A DNA stretch of 35,628 nucleotides from Planctomycetaceae bacterium (GCA_947480055.1 CANKBX010000007.1:1-35628), one strand, 5' to 3'. Shown: positions 9,377 to 19,330, numbered from the stretch's first letter. Translations and numbers: made by a program. Notes: generated from the letters alone by a model not told the origin.

Positions 9377-12199
9377 TTATGAAATTGGATGAAGCGCCTT
9401 GAAAGTTGTCACCGCGTCAAAGTCCCGTTGGCTCAACAGACCGCCGTCGCTTCGCATGGCAACGCTTTCATCGCGGCGACGGCTGCGCTCACAGCGCGGC
9501 GCCTCGCGTAGATCAACCACTTGCACGGCGAGGGATTGCTGATCAAACTTGGCGCGCGACACGCCGCAAATATCAGCGAAATCATGGGCAAATTTGCTCA
9601 ACGTGCCGTCGGCGTCCGGCATGACCAAACCCGCGTCGAGCGTATTTTCCACGCCCTTCGCCTTGGCTTCCTCAAGCGCCTTCAAGGCCGCGGCCCGCGC
9701 GTCCATAACCTTGGACCAATCCGCGTGGGCTTGATATTGAATGTTCAAATAGGTTTGCTCATGCACCGACACATCGCCAGCGTTCATGGTGCGATAGATC
9801 TCGTCGGCCGTGTGCGCCATGATTGGCGCCAGCAATCTGCAAAGTGTTTCGGCGCACGCGCGCATGACAATCTGCGAGCGACGGCGGCGATGTGAATCTG
9901 GTCGATCGCAATACAAGCGATCCTTCACCGCCACGCAATACATGGACGAAAGCGTTTCGTTGCAGAACGCGTATAGAGCCAAGTGTGCGGCGCGGAAATC
10001 AAAACGCACATACGCCGCGCGCACATCCTTCTCAAGCCGCGACAATTCTCCAAGCACCCAGCCATCAATCGATTCCGGTTCAACGCTCTTCAAGGCGCCA
10101 CGCCAATCCGTGGTGGCTGGAAGATCACCAAGATTGCTCAGCAAGAAACGAACCGTGTTGCGAACTTTGCGATAAGCCTCTCCCGCTGTCTTGAGAAATT
10201 CCAGGTCCATGCGGATGTCGGTTTCATATGCCAAGCCGCTCACCCACCAACGGCACACATCGGCGCCAAACTCCTTCAGAATATTCTCCACATCAATGGT
10301 GTTTCCAAGGCTTTTACTCATCTTTTTGCCCTCTTTGTCCACCACAAATCCGTGGGTGACAAGACGGCGAAACGGCGGCTGACCCGTGGAGGCCAGCGCA
10401 AGCAACATGGAAAGTTGGAACCAGCCGCGGTGTTGATCACTGCCTTCCAAATACAACTCGGCTGGAAATCCTTGGCCGCGCTCCTGCATGACCGAGTGCC
10501 AACTTGAACCAGCTTCAAACCACACATCGAAAATATCAAACAACTTTTCAATGGTCGCGCTGTTGAAATCTTTGGGCGCGTCGACATCTGTCGCGCTGTT
10601 GTAGTGCGCCAACAATTCTTGCGGAGTGTGGGTGAACCACGCGTTGGAACCATGCTCACGCATCACTTTGGCCACGGCGCGAATGCTGGCGGGCGTCATG
10701 AACGTGGAACCATCGGCCAACTTGAACGCGGGAATTGGCAAGCCCCAAGATCGCTGACGACTCAAACACCAATCTGGCCGCGAGGCGATCATGCCGCGCA
10801 TTCGGTTGCGCCCCCACTCTGGAACAAATTCAATCTTGTTCTCCACGGCTTCGCTGGCAAGCTCGCGAATAGTGCGCCCGGAATTTTTCACTTTGCGGTC
10901 CACGCCTATGAACCACTGCTCGGTGGCGCGGAAAATAACTGGCGTTTTACTGCGCCAATCATGGGGATAACTGTGTGTGAACATAAGGTGGTGAACCAAA
11001 TGTCCACTCTTGGTGATGTGCTCCAGAATGGTTTTGTTGGCCTCCCAAATGGACACGCCGCGCAACCACTCTGGCACAGTGTCGTCATAGGTTCCGTTGT
11101 CACGCACTGGGCAATAGGCCTCAAGACCCTCCTTGCGGCCAGCGCGCCAATCTTCCTCGCCGTGACCGGGCGCGGTGTGCACAAGACCCGTGCCATCTTC
11201 AAGGGTGACATGTGGCGCGGCGATTATTTTTCCGGTGCGATCACAAAACGGATGCTTGTATTGCAAACCCACCAACCGATCGCCAGTTGTTTCTGCAAGT
11301 CGCTCCACCTTCTCGGCGCCAATCGCCTTGGAAACTTTTTCCACCATGTCGCTGGCGATAATGCTTTCGCCGCCATCAATGCGAACCAGCGAATAGTTGT
11401 ACGCGCCGCCAACGGCGATGGCCAAATTGGCGGGCAACGTCCAGGGAGTGGTTGTCCAAATCATGAAGCTTGGAGTTGAATCAAGTTCAACGCCGAACAC
11501 TTTCGCAACCGCCTCGCGGTCGGCGGCCTCAAAGTCAACCCAAATGCTTGGGTCTTCACGGTCCTCGTATTCAAGTTCGGCCTCCGCAAGCGCCGTGCGA
11601 TTGGCAATGCTCCAATGCACTGGTTTTCGCTCGCGAAACACAATATCTTGCTCAACCAAAGTCGCGAATAATTCAAGCGTGGCGCCTTCATAGGCGTGGT
11701 CAAGGGTGCGATACGGATGCTCATAATCCGCGAACGTCAGCAAGCGTTTCATTCCATCGGCTTGCACTTGAATAAACTTCACCGCATCGCTGGCGCAAGC
11801 CGCGCGAATAGCAACGCGCCGCTCATTGGCTGGCAACGCGTCAAGCTCCTTCATCTTTCCCTTTTTGGAAAGTTCAGTCAGCACGCGGTGTTCAATTGGA
11901 AGTCCATGGCAATCCCAACCTGGCGTGTACGGACAACGCATTCCCTCCATCAGACGACTGCGCACAACCATGTCCTTGAGAACCTTGTTCACCATGTGGC
12001 CAACATGGATTGGCCCATTGGCGTATGGCGGTCCATCATGAAAACGAAAGATGGGCGCGGCGGCTCGCGCGGAATTCACGCGCTCATAAAAATTCATCTC
12101 CGTGAATCGCTGCAGCGTCTTGGGTTCAGATTGCGACAGATTCGCCTTCATGGCGAAGTCGGTGGCGGGCAGTTGAAGCGTGTCGCGATATTCAGGCAT
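9377..12199 (-). CDS. ileS: Isoleucyl-tRNA synthetase
   Basis: DGPPYANGPIHVGHMVNKVLKD (HIGH-like), WDCHGLPIEHRV, KMSKSLGNTID. Confidence 0.97.
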   Translation of the reverse strand: MPEYRDTLQLPATDFAMKANLSQSEPKTLQRFTEMNFYERVNSARAAAPIFRFHDGPPYANGPIHVGHMVNKVLKDMVVRSRLMEGMRCPYTPGWDCHGLPIEHRVLTELSKKGKMKELDALPANERRVAIRAACASDAVKFIQVQADGMKRLLTFADYEHPYRTLDHAYEGATLELFATLVEQDIVFRERKPVHWSIANRTALAEAELEYEDREDPSIWVDFEAADREAVAKVFGVELDSTPSFMIWTTTPWTLPANLAIAVGGAYNYSLVRIDGGESIIASDMVEKVSKAIGAEKVERLAETTGDRLVGLQYKHPFCDRTGKIIAAPHVTLEDGTGLVHTAPGHGEEDWRAGRKEGLEAYCPVRDNGTYDDTVPEWLRGVSIWEANKTILEHITKSGHLVHHLMFTHSYPHDWRSKTPVIFRATEQWFIGVDRKVKNSGRTIRELASEAVENKIEFVPEWGRNRMRGMIASRPDWCLSRQRSWGLPIPAFKLADGSTFMTPASIRAVAKVMREHGSNAWFTHTPQELLAHYNSATDVDAPKDFNSATIEKLFDIFDVWFEAGSSWHSVMQERGQGFPAELYLEGSDQHRGWFQLSMLLALASTGQPPFRRLVTHGFVVDKEGKKMSKSLGNTIDVENILKEFGADVCRWWVSGLAYETDIRMDLEFLKTAGEAYRKVRNTVRFLLSNLGDLPATTDWRGALKSVEPESIDGWVLGELSRLEKDVRAAYVRFDFRAAHLALYAFCNETLSSMYCVAVKDRLYCDRPDSHRRRRSQIVMRACAETLCRLLAPIMAHTADEIYRTMNAGDVSVHEQTYLNIQYQAHADWSKVMDARAAALKALEEAKAKGVENTLDAGLVMPDADGTLSKFAHDFADICGVSRAKFDQQSLAVQVVDLREAPRCERSRRRDESVAMRSDGGLLSQRDFDAVTTFKALHPIS

Positions 12200-12311
12200 T
12201 GAGGGCGAGATGATAGAGGTGTTGCGCGTTGAAGGTTGACAATTTTCTAGAGCGCTGTGATTTCAAAGCCACTCAATCGCCGCGCGGATTGCGGATTGAA
12301 GTGGCGCGAAA

Positions 12312-12491
12312 TCATTCATCCGGGCATTCACCAGGCTTCACGGATTCATCCAAATAACGCTGAAATTCAGCCATTTTATAACTGACAAAGCAGAATGTGT
12401 GGTGCAGGGCGAACCACTCCATGTCCTTGGGGTCTTTCTCCAAATCGTGTCGCAAGCGGTTGAGTTCGGCCAAAACTTTTTCAATTTTCAT
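12312..12491 (-). CDS. Small hypothetical protein (59 aa), below the supplied ORF-track cutoff
   Basis: MKIEKVLAELNRLRHDLEKDPKDMEWFALHHTFCFVSYKMAEFQRYLDESVKPGECPDE*. Start overlaps the stop of the upstream ZIP gene (ATGA). Confidence 0.65.
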   Translation of the reverse strand: MKIEKVLAELNRLRHDLEKDPKDMEWFALHHTFCFVSYKMAEFQRYLDESVKPGECPDE

Positions 12492-13456
12492 GGTGCGTGG
12501 CTTTCTGTTGAATGATCGTGTGCGTGATCGTGCGGGTGGTCGGTGTGTTGCAAGGAACTCGGTGACTGGGGCGCGGGCGTGGATTGGGGGGAATGACCGT
12601 CCTCATCGCTGTGCGACATGCTCTCCAAATTTCCAATGCCCCAGGCGATGGCCAAGCCTAGGACCAAGGCCAACGAAAGTCGCACGCGGTCGTGAGCATG
12701 AAAGTGCAACTCCGGCAGCAAGTCGCTGCCCGCGATGCACAAGAACGATCCCGCGGAGAAGGCCAACGCGTAGGCGGTGAATGTTGGATCGCCACCGCCG
12801 GTCTTCAATAGAAAAATCGCGGCGCCAATTGGAACAATCAGCGCGAAAAGAATATTCACCACATGCAATTTGCGCGCGCTTGATTTGCCGGCGCGCAACA
12901 ATGTGGTCAGCGTCATGGCATCAAAGGGTTTGTGCAGAAGAATGACAAGAAATGTTCCCAGCCCCGCCAACCCGGCGCCGGGATGCAGTGTGGTGGCCAC
13001 CGAAATACTGGAGGCAAGAGCCACGCCTTCCAACAAACTATGCAGCGAAAGACCAAGCGCCGCTCCCGACCATGTCAATGGCGTCACGCCGTGTGAATGC
13101 GTGTGCGCATTGTCATGGTCATGCGTGTCGCACTCCTCCACCACATCATGTTGATGGAAACTTGCGAAGCGCTCCAAGAAAAACATGGCCAGAAAACCAA
13201 GCGCCGCCGCAAGCATGACCGGATTGATGGCGAGATGGTCCATCTCATGACCAGAGGAATTGCGCTGCTCTGAAATTTCCATGATGGCGTGAGGCAACAT
13301 GTGAAAAAACGCCACGCCCAACATGACGCCCGAGACAAAGGAAAGCGCGATCTGCATTCGCTGATGCGTCAAGCGAATCAGCGTGGGCAAAAATCCGCCA
13401 AACACGCTTGCCACAGCGATCAATCCGCACGCAATCCAAAGCCATTGTGTGTCCAC
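12488..13456 (-). CDS. ZIP-family metal transporter
   Basis: Multiple TM segments, SLHSLLEGVALASS and LVILLHKPFDAMTLTTLL helices, His-rich loop DTHDHDNAHTHSHG, His-rich C-terminus HTDHPHDHAHDH. GTG start. Confidence 0.88.
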   Translation of the reverse strand: MDTQWLWIACGLIAVASVFGGFLPTLIRLTHQRMQIALSFVSGVMLGVAFFHMLPHAIMEISEQRNSSGHEMDHLAINPVMLAAALGFLAMFFLERFASFHQHDVVEECDTHDHDNAHTHSHGVTPLTWSGAALGLSLHSLLEGVALASSISVATTLHPGAGLAGLGTFLVILLHKPFDAMTLTTLLRAGKSSARKLHVVNILFALIVPIGAAIFLLKTGGGDPTFTAYALAFSAGSFLCIAGSDLLPELHFHAHDRVRLSLALVLGLAIAWGIGNLESMSHSDEDGHSPQSTPAPQSPSSLQHTDHPHDHAHDHSTESHAP

Positions 13457-13547
13457 CGAAACAGCATAACTGCCTTTGAAATCACGTGGCGCAGCGGTGG
13501 CGATTGGACCTTGATCAGATTAGACTCTCCGACTCACATGTCGCGCG

Positions 13548-13620
13548 GGGGTGGTAGCTCAATTGGTAGAGCGCTTGAATCGCATTCAAGAGGTTATGAG
13601 TTCGATTCTCATCCACTCCA
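13548..13620 (+). tRNA. tRNA-Ala (anticodon CGC)
   Basis: 73-nt cloverleaf: acceptor GGGGTGG/CCACTCC with G3-U70 wobble, D-stem GCTC/GAGC, anticodon arm CTTGA-ATCGCAT-TCAAG, T-arm ATGAG-TTCGATT-CTCAT, discriminator A. CCA not encoded. Confidence 0.95.
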
Positions 13621-13628
13621 TTGATCCG

Positions 13629-13652
13629 CCCCGCTTTCAAGCGGGGTTTTTT
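13629..13652 (+). terminator. Intrinsic terminator downstream of tRNA-Ala
   Basis: CCCCGC-TTTCAA-GCGGGG followed by TTTTTT. Confidence 0.85.
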
Positions 13653-13688
13653 ATTTACTACCTTTACATTTAATGATATCTTGCTCAA

Positions 13689-14324
13689 ATGGCTTTATAC
13701 ATTGTTCGGGGAATACGAAAAATCGACCGTGCCGATGTATGTCAGATTTATGAAGCTGCTTCCGAAGGCAATGCAAAAATCAAAGCAGAACTTGATGGAA
13801 TCGTCGTAGCAGATGTCGAGGAAGCCAACAAAAGTAAGTCATCCGTTGCATCTAAAGTTACGGAGCAACTTACTCCATGTAATCCGACAAATGTAATTCT
13901 GTTATCCATCATAACGCTCAGTATTTACGGAGTCATATGGTTTTATCAAACTGGTAATTCGTACGCCAGTGCATTAATTGTAAAAAAACCTACAAATTTC
14001 TCTGCTCTTTTCTGGTGGTGGTTTGGACTCGGCGTACTAGGTGGACTCACGCTCGAAATTGGAATTGGAATCGCACTATGCATCGCTTCAATTGTCTTTG
14101 GGGCTTTGGCCCTTGGAGAGTTCCTTCGACTTCGAGATCAATGGGTGGCTGAAAATAATTTTTCCATACCACTGACTTCCTCTGCAACTCATAAGAGTTT
14201 GTGGATCATTGGCGAGATTCTTAGTTTCATAATAATCGGAATAATTATTTTAATCATCCAAGCCATAATGCTTATGAATGATCACAATCAGCTTGCAGTG
14301 GCTCGTAGAACTCAAAACGCTTAG
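13689..14324 (+). CDS. AT-rich hypothetical membrane protein, DUF4234-like character
   Basis: CNPTNVILLSIITLSIYGVIWFYQTGNSY and several TM segments. Visibly more A/T-rich than neighbours. Confidence 0.65.
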   Translation: MALYIVRGIRKIDRADVCQIYEAASEGNAKIKAELDGIVVADVEEANKSKSSVASKVTEQLTPCNPTNVILLSIITLSIYGVIWFYQTGNSYASALIVKKPTNFSALFWWWFGLGVLGGLTLEIGIGIALCIASIVFGALALGEFLRLRDQWVAENNFSIPLTSSATHKSLWIIGEILSFIIIGIIILIIQAIMLMNDHNQLAVARRTQNA

Positions 14325-14386
14325 AGCTCATTTGCCCGCCCCTCTAAGTGGTCAAGAGTAATAAATTGTTGGTTAGACTCACTGCT

Positions 14387-17083
14387 ATGACCATTGCAAC
14401 CCGTGAAACCCCCGCCATGAAGCAATATGACCGCTTCAAACGCGAGCATCCGGGCTGCCTCCTTTTCTTTCGCATAGGCGACTTTTACGAACTCTTTGAC
14501 GAGGACGCCGTCACGGCTTCGCGCGCGCTTGGCATCACGCTCACCGAGCGCACCAAAGGCGTGCCCATGGCTGGCGTTCCCCATCACGCCGCCGAGGGAT
14601 ATTTACGCCGCCTTGTCGAGCAAGGGTTTCGCGTCGCGGTGTGCGAACAAATCCAAGATGCCAAAGACGCCAAGGGCGTGGTTGACCGCGCGGTCACGCG
14701 CGTTGTGACTCCAGGCACTCTGGTTGATGAAGCGTTGCTTGACGCCGGCGCCGTCAATCGCGTTGCCGCCGTGGCCATGAGCGCGGACGGCGCAAGCGTT
14801 GGAATTGCATCGGCTGAACTTTCCACCGGCGCGTTTGAAGTTTTCACAGTGGCCACAAATGAATGGCTTGATTTGATCGCGCGTTTGGAGCCCGCGGAAT
14901 TATTGCTGCCCGAAGGCTTTGCGCACAAGGATCATGCGGCCACCTTGGTGAAGTCATGCCTTGAGCGGCCGACGTGGAACTTTGCCGCGCAGGACGCCGC
15001 GCAATTGTTGCAAAAGCACTACAAAGTGGCTGCTTTAAGCGGCTTTGGATTAACCGACGATGGCGCTGCCACGAGCGCGGCCGGCGCCCTGCTTCGCTAT
15101 TTCATAGAGACGCAAGCCGCGGGCAATGGCGCCGCGTTGGCGCATCTGCGCGCTCCGCTTCCAGTTGAGCATTCGCAATCACTCATTATGGACGCGGCAT
15201 CGCTGCGCTCGCTTGAAGTGGAACGCACCATGCGAAGCCAATCCACCGAAGGCTCGTTGATCGCGTGCTTGGAGTCGCCGCGCACCGCCATGGGCCGTCG
15301 ACTTGTGCGCGCATGGTTGGTGCGACCATCATGTGATCGAAATGAAATCATGCGCCGACATGATCGCGTGGCATTGTTGGTTGCCGACACGCGCCGCCGC
15401 GGCGAGATTGAACAAACGCTTGATATCGTTCAAGACATCGCGCGCATCGGGGCACGGCTGGCACTTGGTCGCGCGACTCCGCGCGACTTGCTTGCGCTGG
15501 GTCGCAGCGTGGTGGCCACGGAGCAACTCATTGCGCTTCTTCCCACGGACAGCGCGTTTGATCACGATCGACTTTCGCTGCAAGAACCCGTGCGCGCTCT
15601 GAAGTCGTTGTCCGAAAAAATTGTGGCCGCCTGCGTGGACGCGCCACCGGCGCACATGCGCGAAGGTGGCTTGTTTCGCAGCGGTTTTAACGCGGAATTG
15701 GACGAGTGCCATGTTCTGCAACGCGACGCCGACGGCTGGCTTGCGGATTATCAGAAGGCGTTGATTGAGCGCACAGGCATCACCACGTTGAAGGTTGGAT
15801 TCAACCGCGTCTTTGGCTATTACATTGAAGTCACCAATTCACATGTTGGAAAAATTCCCGTGGACTTCACGCGCCGGCAGACCGTGAAGAACGGCGAGCG
15901 CTGCATCACGCCGGAGTTACGCGAGTTTGAAGTGAAGGTGTTGGGCGCCGAGCGGCGCGCGCTTGATTGCGAGCAAAAACTTTTCGACGCGCTGTGCGTG
16001 GAAGTGTCCTCGCACATTCGCGTCATTCAACGCGTGGGTGAACTGGTGGCCGAAATCGACGCGCTGACTTCGTTCGCATCAACGGCGCAGCGGCGCAACC
16101 ATGTCCGCCCCACCATGGTGGATGAACCGCTCTTGGACATTGTGGATGGACGCCACCCTGCCCTTGAAATGTCCCTTGGCCGAAAATTAATTCCCAACAG
16201 CGCGCTGCTTGGTCCCGCCAACCAAGTGAACAAGTCCACGCTTGCATTGATCACCGGCCCAAACATGGCTGGAAAAAGCACGTATATCAGGCAAAATGCG
16301 CTGATTGTGATTCTGGCGCACGCTGGCGCTTTCGTGCCCGCGCACAGCGCCACCATTGGAATCACCGACCGCATCTTCACTCGCATCGGCGCGTCGGACG
16401 AACTGCACTTGGGCCAATCCACGTTCATGATTGAAATGTTGGAGGCCGCGCGCATTCTGCACCAGGCGACCGAGCGAAGTTTGATTGTGATGGACGAAAT
16501 CGGTCGCGGCACCAGCACCCTGGATGGCTTGAGTTTGGCGTGGGCCATCGCGGAGGGACTTGCGGCGCGTGGTTGCCGAACATTTTTCGCCACGCACTAT
16601 CACGAGATCACTTCGCTTGCGGATCGATTGCCGCGCATCACAAACCTGCATGTGACGGTGCGTGAATGGGACAATGGAATTGTGTTCCTGCACAAGATCG
16701 CCACGGGCCACGCCGATCGTAGTTACGGAATTCATGTTGCGCGCTTGGCGGGCTTGCCGCTGGATGTGGTGGCGCGCGCCGAAGCTATTTTGGATTCACT
16801 GGCGGTTGAAACAGAAAGCCAAACTTCCGACCCTGGGAAATTGAGGCGCGCCGAAAAAAGTTCCAAAGCAGCCCCCACCGCCCCCGACTTGTTCTCGCAA
16901 CTGCCAGGCTCAGATCAACAATTCGCCACCAAACCCATTCTGAAAAACGTTCAAAAACCAAGCCAAACGCTGCAAGAACTGCAAGCCGTGGACTTAAATC
17001 AACTCACCCCATTGCAAGCCTTCGACGCCCTGCGCCGCCTTCAAGCCGCCGCGCTTGAAGAGTTGGGGAAAACCAAATCTTAA
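14387..17083 (+). CDS. mutS: DNA mismatch repair protein MutS
   Basis: FFRIGDFYELFDEDA, ITGPNMAGKSTYIRQ, VMDEIGRGTSTLDGLSLAWAIAE, FFATHYHEIT. Confidence 0.98.
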   Translation: MTIATRETPAMKQYDRFKREHPGCLLFFRIGDFYELFDEDAVTASRALGITLTERTKGVPMAGVPHHAAEGYLRRLVEQGFRVAVCEQIQDAKDAKGVVDRAVTRVVTPGTLVDEALLDAGAVNRVAAVAMSADGASVGIASAELSTGAFEVFTVATNEWLDLIARLEPAELLLPEGFAHKDHAATLVKSCLERPTWNFAAQDAAQLLQKHYKVAALSGFGLTDDGAATSAAGALLRYFIETQAAGNGAALAHLRAPLPVEHSQSLIMDAASLRSLEVERTMRSQSTEGSLIACLESPRTAMGRRLVRAWLVRPSCDRNEIMRRHDRVALLVADTRRRGEIEQTLDIVQDIARIGARLALGRATPRDLLALGRSVVATEQLIALLPTDSAFDHDRLSLQEPVRALKSLSEKIVAACVDAPPAHMREGGLFRSGFNAELDECHVLQRDADGWLADYQKALIERTGITTLKVGFNRVFGYYIEVTNSHVGKIPVDFTRRQTVKNGERCITPELREFEVKVLGAERRALDCEQKLFDALCVEVSSHIRVIQRVGELVAEIDALTSFASTAQRRNHVRPTMVDEPLLDIVDGRHPALEMSLGRKLIPNSALLGPANQVNKSTLALITGPNMAGKSTYIRQNALIVILAHAGAFVPAHSATIGITDRIFTRIGASDELHLGQSTFMIEMLEAARILHQATERSLIVMDEIGRGTSTLDGLSLAWAIAEGLAARGCRTFFATHYHEITSLADRLPRITNLHVTVREWDNGIVFLHKIATGHADRSYGIHVARLAGLPLDVVARAEAILDSLAVETESQTSDPGKLRRAEKSSKAAPTAPDLFSQLPGSDQQFATKPILKNVQKPSQTLQELQAVDLNQLTPLQAFDALRRLQAAALEELGKTKS

Positions 17084-17152
17084 AAAATGCGCTTCCCTCC
17101 CGCCATTTTAAAATTGCCCCTTTTTCTCAGCCACGCTAGGATTGCGCCATCA

Positions 17153-18706
17153 ATGCAATCTGAATTTTTCAACCGCTTCATGACTGTCTCGCTGATTGGC
17201 AGCGCGCTTGTTGGCTTGAACGCTTGCCAAAGCGACGACCCGTGGAACGAGGCGCGATTTGAAAAACTTGTTTCGCAATCCTCCGCAACTCCATGGTCAT
17301 TGGAAAAAGACAATGCGGCGCCACAAGACGCCAAAGGCCGCGCGGAAACAGAAGCGGAAAAACAATTTCAAGCGCTTCCAAAAGATGGCCCCAATACTTT
17401 GCCGTCACTTGTGGAGTTTGCGCTGGACAACAATCCAACCACCCGCGGCGAATGGCAGAAAGCCAAATCGCGTGCGGCGCAACTTGGTCGCATTGAAAGT
17501 TTATATCTGCCAACCCTCTCCGCCTCTGGCTTTGGCGGCTACGTGCAACAGATCGGCTACATCAACACTGAACGCTTCAGAAACACCGGTCCAATGATGC
17601 AAGGCTCGTTAAATTTGGCTTGGATCTTGGTGGATTTTGGTCGCCGCGACGCGCAAACTGAATCCGCGCGCCGCGCCTTGATGGCGTCCAACTATTCATT
17701 CAACCGCGGCATTCAAAGAGTCATCTTTGAAGTGCAGGATGCGTACTTTAGTTTGGACGCCAAACTTGCCTTGCTTCAAACCGCCGAGCAAAATCTAGAG
17801 ACCGCGCGCGTGCAACTGGAAGCCGTTGAAGATCGCCTGATTGTTGGATTGGCCACGCGCCCCGAAATGTTGCTGGCCAAACAGCAATTCACGCAAGCTC
17901 AATTCGCGCTTGAAGCCGCGGGCAGCGCAACCTTTGACGCGCAATCCACATTGGCGCGCCGCGTTGGCTTGTCCGCAGAAACAGAAATCAAAATCACAAG
18001 TTTGCAACGCCTCGCCCTTCCCGAAGATATGAGCGCGCAAGTGGATGAGTTGATTCGCACATCCATTCGTGGCCGTCCTGATTTGCTTGCCGCGGTGGAA
18101 CGCGTGCGTGGCGCCGACGCCGACATTAAACTTGCTGAAGCGCAGTTCTTGCCCATCGTGAACGCTGGCGCCATGGTTGGACAAACTCGATTTTGGTACG
18201 ACGGCCACACATCTTTGGGCGATCCAACCACAAATCAAAATTTCTGGGGCCCCGAGTACTCCGCTGGTTTGAACGGTTCTTGGCTGCTTTTTGATGGTTT
18301 TGAGCGCACCAACGCCGTGCGTCAAGCGCGCGCGGACCGCGCCGTGGCCGCGGCCGATCTTGAAAAGATGCGCCTTGAAGCCACAAGCGAAGTGTGGGAT
18401 TCCTACTTTGTGCATCTTGCCGCCATCAAGCAATTTGCGTTCGGCGAGTCACTGCTCAAAGCCAGCCAAGATTCCTACGACTCCGTGTTCGAGTCCTATG
18501 TGAATGGATTGAGCAACATCAACAATGTCCTCACCGCGGAATCAGCGCTGTTCACCGCGCGCTCCACACTCATTCGCACGCGCGCGGAGTTGCTGGCGTC
18601 GGCGGCCAAGCTTGCCTTTGCCGTGGGATCACCCGAGGACACATCGCGATGGACCCGCAAATCCAATATGGCGTCCAAATCTTCCTCCACCACGCCACGC
18701 GAATAA
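17153..18706 (+). CDS. TolC-family outer membrane efflux protein
   Basis: Lipobox-like N-terminus (GSALVGLNAC), paired OEP-type helical repeats (VQDAYFSLDAKLALLQTAEQNLETARVQLEAVEDRLIVGLATR). Confidence 0.8.
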   Translation: MQSEFFNRFMTVSLIGSALVGLNACQSDDPWNEARFEKLVSQSSATPWSLEKDNAAPQDAKGRAETEAEKQFQALPKDGPNTLPSLVEFALDNNPTTRGEWQKAKSRAAQLGRIESLYLPTLSASGFGGYVQQIGYINTERFRNTGPMMQGSLNLAWILVDFGRRDAQTESARRALMASNYSFNRGIQRVIFEVQDAYFSLDAKLALLQTAEQNLETARVQLEAVEDRLIVGLATRPEMLLAKQQFTQAQFALEAAGSATFDAQSTLARRVGLSAETEIKITSLQRLALPEDMSAQVDELIRTSIRGRPDLLAAVERVRGADADIKLAEAQFLPIVNAGAMVGQTRFWYDGHTSLGDPTTNQNFWGPEYSAGLNGSWLLFDGFERTNAVRQARADRAVAAADLEKMRLEATSEVWDSYFVHLAAIKQFAFGESLLKASQDSYDSVFESYVNGLSNINNVLTAESALFTARSTLIRTRAELLASAAKLAFAVGSPEDTSRWTRKSNMASKSSSTTPRE

Positions 18707-18766
18707 TTTCGATTGTTCGAGTAATCCCCGCGCCACCAGCTTCTGCGCGTTGCATACTATTGAGCC

Positions 18767-19330
18767 ATGAACGCAACCCTTCTCAAAAGCGCATTTGAAC
18801 AGTCACTGCCCTACGACCGCTATTTAGAAAGCGATCCCGGCCGCGCCGGCGCTTGGCGCAGCGTTGAGAAAAGCGTGCATATCACCGCGGATCAGCACAC
18901 ACTTCTGAAATCTTTTGTGCGCCACATGCCCGTGCTTGTTGTGAGCGGCGTGTGGTGCGGCGACTGCGCGCAACAAGGTCCCATGCTTCATGCCATTGCC
19001 CAGGCAAGTCCACATATTGATTTGCGCTGGATCGACCGCGATGCGCGGCCCGATTTGACCGAGCACACCAAAGTGTGCGGCGGCGCTCGCGTTCCCGTAG
19101 TTGTATGGATGGCGGAGGATTTTGAATTTGTCTCCATGCTTGGCGACCGCACTCTCAGCCGCTACCGATCTATCGCCCGCAAGCAACTTGGTTTTACTTG
19201 TCCCGTGCCTGGAGTTGCGCTGCCCGCCGATGAAGGCGCGGAAACTCTGCAAGAGTGGCTGAACGAATTCGAGCGCGTGCAACTTTTGCTGCGGCTTTCA
19301 GGCCGCTTGCGCCAAAAACACGGCGATTAA
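18767..19330 (+). CDS. Thioredoxin-like protein with WCGDC motif
   Basis: LVVSGVWCGDCAQQGPMLHAIAQ and GGARVPVVVWMAEDFEFV. Confidence 0.75.
   Translation: MNATLLKSAFEQSLPYDRYLESDPGRAGAWRSVEKSVHITADQHTLLKSFVRHMPVLVVSGVWCGDCAQQGPMLHAIAQASPHIDLRWIDRDARPDLTEHTKVCGGARVPVVVWMAEDFEFVSMLGDRTLSRYRSIARKQLGFTCPVPGVALPADEGAETLQEWLNEFERVQLLLRLSGRLRQKHGD

Noticed and set aside
13548-14330. Integrated element (prophage/ICE) at tRNA-Ala
   Set aside because: No integrase, no repeat of the tRNA 3' end visible downstream, and only a single gene before mutS.
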